Origin: Hirundichthys speculiger
Taxonomy: Eukaryota > Chordata > Actinopteri > Beloniformes > Exocoetidae
Reading direction: 5' to 3'
DNA length: 64,000 nt
Assembly: GCA_018398805.1 (NCBI GenBank)
Contig: JAGFBZ010000855.1
Coordinates: 2,666,001-2,730,000, forward strand
The translations under genes were made by a program, and so were the position numbers. Below the pieces are notes generated by a model. The model was not told the origin of the DNA. It did no database searches and saw only the letters and a list, made by a program, of their open reading frames with translations. Numbering within the stretch: position 1 is the first letter of the stretch; each line of letters opens with the position of its first letter. Shown in pieces: positions 56,910 to 64,000 of this stretch.

Positions 56910-59866
56910 GAAACCCAATGTACAGCCATATAAACTAAAATTTCCCCACCCCCATCAATAAACACATTAGTCCATAACTCATATCTCCCTGTGTCTGGCA
57001 ACAGTTAATTGTCCTTCGCATCTTATTTATGTAAAAGCTTTTCACATTCACAGACGTTCCAGCATGTTATAAAGGTTACAAAAAGTACATGTATTTAAGG
57101 ACAAAGACTAGGCAAGCAAGTAACTAATATTTTTCCATCAATGACATAATAGGGTTTTTCATTTTCATATAAAAATGTTTTTGATAAAAATTTATTTCTT
57201 CAACGAGCAATGGTAACAAAGCTCCAGCAGCCAAATTTTCCATTTAGTACTTGAGACAGTGTCATCTCCCCAAGTCATTGCAGCTGTGTAAAAAGACACA
57301 TCTCCTGACCGCAAGGAATTCACTAAGTGGTATCTGCTCTGTAGGGATGTATTTGGAGCCATTTCATGTACTGAACTGTGTCAGGGGAAACAGTAAAGCT
57401 TTTCACACATGAAATGTCCTGATCCTCAGCAAAGTGGGGGAAAAAGAAAAAAAAGAGCAGGATGAAGATAGAAAGGTCATACAATTTAAAATCCTGTACA
57501 GAGTGGATATGGAAATGTAATCCAACATATGAATCCATCTTTTTTTTTTTTTTTAAACAAATCCTTGGTAATAACCATTCTCCTTCATGCCAGCGATGCG
57601 TAATTTGAGCATATATTCCAGGATGTAGTGTACATAAAGCTAAGTGTATAATAATATTAAGACAAAAACAATGAAATTAGACTGACAGGACTACGGGGGT
57701 ATCAATGCTGCAAATTACACTGATGTGGAATAGTTCATAAAAGGATCGGCTCAATAAAGTACAACTCTAAATATATTCTGTGGACTTCTTGTTATGTCAT
57801 GTAGGTCGATTTGATATTAACTGATGCAAAAACCTATAGATTAGAAGTTCACATTTTCACTTATTACAGAACGTAAATAACCCTCAGCACTTTTACCTGT
57901 CAAGTATGAGTGTGGAACAAATACTGTTTAGTTTGAAAAAAAAAAATACCCATCAAGAATCATATACAAATAGAATAGAAAATGTGCATTCCAGCCTCTT
58001 ACAATGACATGTGTCCATACCATGCACCCTAAGCTGCTCTTCACATGTTCATTTACAACAAATACGGCAGCAAACATTTACACATGGACCTCCCAAGGTT
58101 CCTGACCCTAAAAAACCATGTTCACACATTTGTTCAAACAGAAGTTCTTAGTCTTTGCAGTTTACTCACTCAATGAAAGCATCAAAGATAAAGCGGGTTT
58201 GGCATTTTTTTCCAAAGAAACTTTAAATATGTACACTTGGTTCCCACTCACGCTCCATCAGTCTGCATGAAATATGGAACATACTTCTTGGTGTTCTACC
58301 CAAGTTCATTACAGTCTTCATATCTATGGGTTTACTCAGTGCTTATGCTAAAGATGCTAACATAGCCAACATCATTTCGTTGCTGCCATGGGAAATAAAC
58401 TATTCTTATAACAGCCTTTGCTTGTGGCCCATACAATTTACATAGTCAAACAACTGTAAATTTTTTTTTCAAAAGTCTAATATTATTTGTACAGGATCCT
58501 AGCACAGCATATATGTTTTTTTTTTTTTAAATCTTGCAGAAGTTAAATTTTTTTCTGTGCATGGGGGGCTTATGAGGCTTGAAAAAACATCAGAATGGGG
58601 AGTTCCCCAACTATTCCAGAGATTATGGAGGTTCCTGTAACAATGAAGGGACTCCTGCATGTATCAATTGAAAGCAGAAAAGCAAGTAGAAACAAGGCAG
58701 TGAACTATGGAAAGCAATGACTCAGTGACCAGTCTTCCAATTGGCAGACAACTGCTCTACATCTTGGGCCACAGCCACCACAATAAGGGCAATATAGACG
58801 GGTAAACTGGTTAATCAATAAGCACCTCAATGTGACATTTTGTTTTTTCACTCCCCTCACTACCCTATTCACCTTTCTCATCTGTTCAATGTTCATTCAC
58901 CATCACCCCACAAAATACAGATGGCCAGGAAGCCAAATAATATTTGTGGTTCTGTCAAAGATCTGCCAGGGTCTCTTCTGGTCTTGTTTTACTTTCTTTC
59001 TTTATTGACACTACATACAAAAATGGTCTTTTCTTGCCCAGCTCCCCCTCTACTTCTGTGTTTCTCTCCTCCCTCCTTTTACTGAGGCATAATTACATGG
59101 TGGGCAGGGTAATCGATACAGGAGAGAGTGAAAGTCCCTAGAAGGCAGTGTGAGGACCCTCTTAACTCCCTTCAGTCTATCCTTTTCATACTTACACTTA
59201 TACACAATAAGCCATCTTGTCTTTTTACAGACATTAGACCCAGACTTGTCTATTCCTATAGTGGACTACATGCTTTATAAACAAGAAATGCTTTCTTGTG
59301 CTTCACTCCTGACTGTTGCAAAAACACCCCTCATGGGAAACAAGTAGGGGAAAGCTGTGTTTCTCCCATGTTGTGGCAATTAGGTTAACAAATAAATTGT
59401 GGTGAGACTAATTTATTTTGGATGTGATATATATTTGGTTGTCTTTTGACCATTACTGCAATAATGTATCAAATGATTGCCAATCTTGTTATTAAGCTGC
59501 AGCTTTTCCCTAAGTTGTTTTTAACAAAAGGATATTCTTCAGAAATTACAACTACTACTATTATTGCATTTTTTCCAACACATCTTCCCAATGCATCCCT
59601 GACACACCAGATGATATGGATGGCCATTGGATAGCCATAAAAACCATTTGAATAGGAGGGCGAGGGAGAGATTGGAAACACAAATTTGCAAAGATGACAA
59701 GACAAAAGACACAAAAATATTTTCATTTCATACTGTTCTCCAGGAAATAAGTCAGTGTAAAAAATAGTTTTTTTTATTCTCATTTTTCCACCGTCATTCC
59801 ATCTTTTTCTGCAGTATACTGCAATTATTTGTCTACATTTACTCATAAATTATTATGAAATAAGCA
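56910..59866. other. Unassigned AT-rich sequence
   Basis: No gene or element recognised in this stretch. T-runs near 57540 and 58517, and a few background-length open frames. Confidence 0.5.
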
Positions 59867-59879
59867 AAAATCCAGCTTA

Positions 59880-61000
59880 TGATTCCACGCCAAAGAAGAG
59901 TACTACAGACGCAATATTTGTGTTGAGGATGCTGATAGAGAGGTACAGAGAAGGTCAGAGGGAGCTGCATTGTGTCGGAACCTTAAGAAAGTTTATGACA
60001 GCGTGCCAAAGGAGGAGCTATAGTATCATATGAGGAGGTTTGGAAAAAAGCAGAGAAGTATGTTAGAGTGGTGCAGGACATGTATGAGAGCTGTAAGACA
60101 ATGGCGAGGTGTGCTGTAGGTGTGATCGAAGAGTTCAAGGTGGAGGTGGGACTGCATCAAGGATCAGATGGACAGACGGACAGATGAGGTTAGACAGGAA
60201 TCTCCATGGCCTATGATGTTTGCAGATGACACTGTGATCTGTAGTGAGAGCAGGGAGCAGGAGGAAGAAAAGCTAGAGAGGTGGAGGTATGCCCTGGAAA
60301 GGAGAGGAATGAAGGTTAGCTGCAGCAAGATAGAATACATGTGTGTGAATGAGAGGAACCCAAGTGGAATGATGAGGCTACAGGGAGCAGAGATAAAGAA
60401 GGTGGAAGATCTTAAGTACTTAGGGTCAACACTCCAGAGCAACTAAGAGTGTGGAAAAGAAGAGAAGAAGCATCTGCAGCCAGGTTATAATGGGTGGAGA
60501 AAAGTGTCAAGTGTGATGTGTGATAAAAGAGTTTCAGCACAAATCAAAGGAACTGTATACTATATGGTGGTGAGACCTGCGATATGGTATCGTTTAGAAA
60601 CTGGCACTGAGGAGAAGACAGGAGTTTGGAGGTTGCAGAGGTTAACATATGGATGTTCTCTTTTAAAATGATGAGGATGGATTGGATAAGGAATGAGTAC
60701 ATAAGAGGGACAGCATATGCTTAGATGTTTTAGAAAGAAAGTCAGAGAGGCCATACTGAGATGGTTTGGGCATGTAGAGAGGAGGGATGGTGAATATAGT
60801 GGTAGAAGGATGATGAGGTTGGAACTGCCAGGCAGGAGGCAAAGAGGAAAACCAAAGAGGAGATTTATGAATGAACATAAAGTTACTCTATGTGAGAGAA
60901 AAGGATGCAGAGGATAGAGTCTGATGTAGGTGGATGATTTGCTGCGGCCACCAATGAAAGGGAAAAGCCGAAAGGAATAAGAATACATTAGAATCCTTAG
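59880..61000 (+). mobile_element. 5'-truncated RTE-type LINE with 11-base target duplication
   Basis: The insertion is bounded by AATCCAGCTTA at 59869-59879 and again at 61001-61011. It starts inside the reverse transcriptase at the KSTTDAIF segment and ends with GGAAAAGCCGAAAGGAATAA plus about 20 further bases. It belongs to the same family as the minus-strand copy at 54475-55215. Both share phrases such as GAGGAGAAGACAGG and CTGCCAGGCAGGAGGCAAAG. Confidence 0.85.
59894..60945 (+). pseudogene. RTE-type reverse transcriptase relic
   Basis: Readable blocks in order: KKSTTDAIFVLRMLIERYRE, then LKKVYDSVPKEEL, VVQDMYESCKTMARCAVGV, FKVEVGLHQGS, MDRRTDEVRQESPWPMMFAD and DTVICSESREQEEEKLERWR with the FADD catalytic box at about 60219-60230. 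KKVEDLKYLGSTLQSN, WFGHVERRDGEYSGRRMMRL and LPGRRQRGKPKRRFM follow. The catalytic Asp of motif A (normally VDL before the K-AYD block) is changed, apparently to Asn. About ten residues after GLHQGS, normally ALSPFLFAIV, are missing. Several frameshifts and stops are present. It cannot encode an active enzyme. Confidence 0.85.
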
Positions 61001-61011
61001 AATCCAGCTTA

Positions 61012-62588
61012 CTTTGCAAGGCAATAGAGTGAGAACAAATGTTCTAAAGTACATTAGAGGGCATGACACAGGCCTGTTAGGCTGAGCATATGGAATCACC
61101 TACAGTAAACAATATAGCCCTGGGGATTAAGTCAGGCATCAAGATCCATATAGTGATCAAAAGCGCCATCAACAAGTCTAGCCTATCAAAATTAAACCAC
61201 ATAAAAAAAGCAAACATATCCAACTTGACTGATTTGAATTCCTATTAGACTGAGTCCAATATGTGACCTTTAACAATGTTTCATGCTGTGTAATTGGCAG
61301 CCTAAGGAAGAAGTGAGAATGACTGGCCAACTAGGCCTCCTCATAGGGGATTTTAGGATTCAGAGGATTTCACGCAAATCTGTAACTCATAAAGCACTGA
61401 AAAGGCATGTTAACAACCACAGGCACTCTTGTCATTTTCTTCTGAAAATCATAATTCAAGCAACTATCCCAACAGTGGTCCTACATGAAGTAAGGCCATG
61501 ATCACCAATAATCCAGTTTTAGAAGGTTTCCTCCCTAATAAAATCACCACAATTAATCAATGTCCTTTTTATCTATTTTTAGTCAAAGGGAAAAGCTTTC
61601 TCATCTGAGAGAATCATTGCTGATAGTGAAGCTCACCATACTCATTTGGCTCTCCACAGCCCAATCTTTGTTCTCTGCACGTCTTGAAGGCTGAGCATGG
61701 TTGTACTGACACTACAAGATGAGAAGAGAGCACAAAGCCAAGGCTAATTAAAGTGGGCAAACTTCAGCAGCCTTGTCTCACTCTCATTGACCTTTATCAA
61801 AACACTGGCATTCATGTCGGGCAAATACTGGCACATTCCACTGAATGCAGTTTAGGAGAAGACTTAAACAAACACAGCTTCATTAGATTGCACCAGCAAC
61901 TATCCCATCATCCCGTTAATCATGCAATTCTTAACACGCACACACACCCACACCCACACACACACACACAAAGACTGCAGATTTTCATATTTCTACTGAT
62001 GTCAATAAATTGCAAGTTGCAATTCATGTCACTCACTAAACTTAGTTAATTGCAAAACATTACTTAATCAAAATATCATTAATTAGTGACTGACTTTCTG
62101 GTCTCTTAATTGCTTTACTGTCAGTGTGTTCTTATCCATATATCGTATGACATATAGACAATGTTCATACTTCCTGGCTAAAGTGACCGATATTTAAATA
62201 TTTTCTTCCTTTTTTTTTCCTGTCTGCATATATATTGATGGTTACAATCTGGCAAAACCTGGATATATATACAGAATTTAATCTTGCAGCAGATGTAAGT
62301 TTTTTTTTGTCCGTAAGTGACTGATAGTGAGTGTGTCTGTCACCAGTCCTCTTTGACTGTCAAATCTAACATGCTTTATTAACTCCTAAAACTTAGATTC
62401 TGTTAGAGAGAACTTAAATCACTGACAGTGGAGTAGAAATGGACAGTAAAGGACAGATAAGATATAAGACAGACAGTGATGATGTGGTGTGTGTAATATG
62501 TGCCGTGTAGTATATGTGTTTGTGGGGTGTGGTGTGGTGTATATAGATGAATGTGTGGTGGTTTGTGTTTTCATAGTGTTTGTCTCCA
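61012..62588. other. Unassigned sequence
   Basis: No gene recognised. A CA-rich microsatellite at about 61937-61972 and a TGTG-rich stretch near 62490-62560. Confidence 0.5.
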
Positions 62589-62589
62589 G

Positions 62590-63090
62590 TATCCTCCCCA
62601 GAGATAAAGCAGCCCAGCGCCCAAACACAGAGCAATGAGCAGTGATACTGGCCTCCAACGCCTCTTCAGCATTAACCAGTGACCACAACCACATCTACAG
62701 GCGGATCGCAGTTAGTTGCAGTGTGTTGAGGCGGTCTCATTCAGACCTCCACCAGTGCACTGGATTTCCCTCCAGGTCTAACAGGAGCCATTCAGGCAGC
62801 CCTCCCACCTGCCAAAAACCCCACACCCCAGGCAACAGAAAAGAGGAGTGGCACAGAATCCAGGAAGGCTTGGGGGTCACCACCTCTCATGGGTATCCAG
62901 TTGGAAAATACCTTGGCAGGCCAGATGTCAGAGTATCAGTGGGGCTAGAGTGCCCCAGTGTGTGCCCATGGCAACGACCCTGCCACAGCACCCACCCCCT
63001 GCAATAACATGCCACCAGGCCCAGGGGAGCAGCCCTCCCAGCACCACCACAGTCCACCCAAGAGCTAGGCCCCCACCTGCAGCGAGTCAG
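62590..63090. other. GC-richer block of unknown origin
   Basis: The stretch is clearly richer in C and G than its surroundings, with an uninterrupted plus-strand frame at 62642-63007 (121 codons, proline/serine/histidine-rich). Proline/glycine-poor repeats of CCACC and CCCAGG words suggest a LINE untranslated region or low-complexity sequence rather than a protein. I cannot assign it. Confidence 0.3.
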
Positions 63091-63094
63091 ACAA

Positions 63095-64000
63095 ATCTTT
63101 TCAGTTAATGTGACTTATGTTTGATTTTCTTCAGGGCTAATCTATTAATCAGTTATGATTAGTGTCTCTTCAGGATGGAGTCCTAGATCAGATGTGTAGC
63201 ATATACAGTACATGGCAATTTGACATGAGAGAGGATGACCGTTCAGTAATTTTCAAACCTTTCACTCAAAACATTCTGCTGAATGTTGTCAGCAGAATAA
63301 GCACATCAAAATTTCACCCACAGTATTCCACTTCAATGAGTACTTTTGAACAACTATTAACACCATTGAGGAATAATATGAAAGAGCTAACTTTAACAAA
63401 AAAACAAAAAAAAAAAAACAAAAACAGAATCACCTTTTTAAAATCCTACCAATGACTCATTGTACCTAAAAAGCAGAATGTGTGGGTTAAAATATAAAAA
63501 TCAGTTAATAATAACATCTGAGTAGTCTCTAATATTTCAGACATCATCACTCATTTCTCGTAATTTAAACTAGTGGAGATTCTGTTCTGTGGCATTCAAG
63601 CTACAGCCAGAGTATATTTGTAAGAGACTACTCCTCTGGAAGGCAGTTTTTTACATAATGAGAGCAGGCTGGCCAAAAATGATAACGAGTTAAATTGTTA
63701 ATGACCATACCTAACTGTGATGTAGTATTGTACAGTAATGCCTTAAATTTAATTTATTAGTATATACATGAGCATGTAGTAGATGCAGCACACAAAAATG
63801 TCTCCCTGGTTTTAGTTACTCTTTAATGACATGTCACTTTCAAGGATAAAGATGAAATAAATGTAGCATGTTTAATCTTAATGACTCCAACCCTTACTAT
63901 ATATAATACTGGTGAAACAGAGCTTTTTCTCTCAGATGGGGAGGTGGGCTGTATAGACCCCTGGCATTTTCTTTTCCCACGTAAAAAAATAGTTCTCATA
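63095..64000. other. Unassigned sequence to window end
   Basis: No gene or repeat recognised beyond an A-rich run near 63400. Confidence 0.5.

Noticed and set aside
60560..61099. 179-codon minus-strand open frame
   Set aside because: Antisense shadow of the RTE relic at 59880-61000. It shares the same GFPLCLLPGSSNL string as the antisense frame at 54.6 kb.

Overview
The window looks like intergenic or intronic DNA from a ray-finned fish, probably a teleost. It is AT-rich and full of microsatellites and homopolymer runs. It carries decayed copies of transposon families typical of fish: LINEs of the CR1/L2/Rex1 group, an L2 (Maui-like) LINE, two RTE-type LINEs, a Rex6/R4-like LINE, V-SINEs, a second tRNA-derived SINE, a piggyBac derivative, Tc1/mariner copies and MITEs, hAT pieces and a pogo/Tigger-like transposase relic. 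I found no intact host protein-coding gene and no functional RNA gene. Every coding-like stretch I could assign is a broken transposon ORF. Family names come from recognition of residues and terminal sequences by eye, not from database searches.

Layout. 0-13.5 kb: a truncated Rex1-group LINE (0.87-2.0 kb), a mariner-type MITE (3.93-4.57 kb), a second 3' piece of the same LINE (8.14-8.49 kb), and otherwise unassigned AT-rich sequence. 13.56-15.35 kb: a piggyBac-type element with TTAA target duplication, a relic of the transposase N-terminus and an internal array of short inverted repeats inside a longer palindrome. This is the most unusual structure in the window. 15.4-24.2 kb: mostly unassigned, with one tRNA-derived SINE at 19.3-19.5 kb. 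24.2-26.2 kb: a 5'-truncated L2 LINE with complete 3' tail, then a V-SINE. 26.2-35 kb: unassigned DNA with a GATA microsatellite, a three-part minus-strand open stretch of unknown nature (30.3-31.2 kb) and a MITE with long terminal inverted repeats (33.4-33.8 kb). 35-37.4 kb: a rearranged hAT transposase relic and an LTR-like block. 40.4-42.5 kb: a Sleeping-Beauty-type Tc1 relic directly followed by the 3' half of a Rex6-like LINE. 42.9-46.6 kb: a cluster of V-SINE pieces, a compound microsatellite and a Tc1 end. 48-52.3 kb: a Helitron-like end, a short interstitial telomeric repeat, a pogo-like transposase relic whose exon-intron boundaries are still readable, a second Tc1 relic and another DNA-transposon end. 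54.4-61 kb: two RTE-type LINE copies in opposite orientation, each with a recognisable target-site duplication, and a hAT-like end. 61-64 kb: unassigned, with one GC-richer block.

The features do not form a pathway or operon. They record repeated insertion, truncation and nesting of mobile elements in non-coding DNA.
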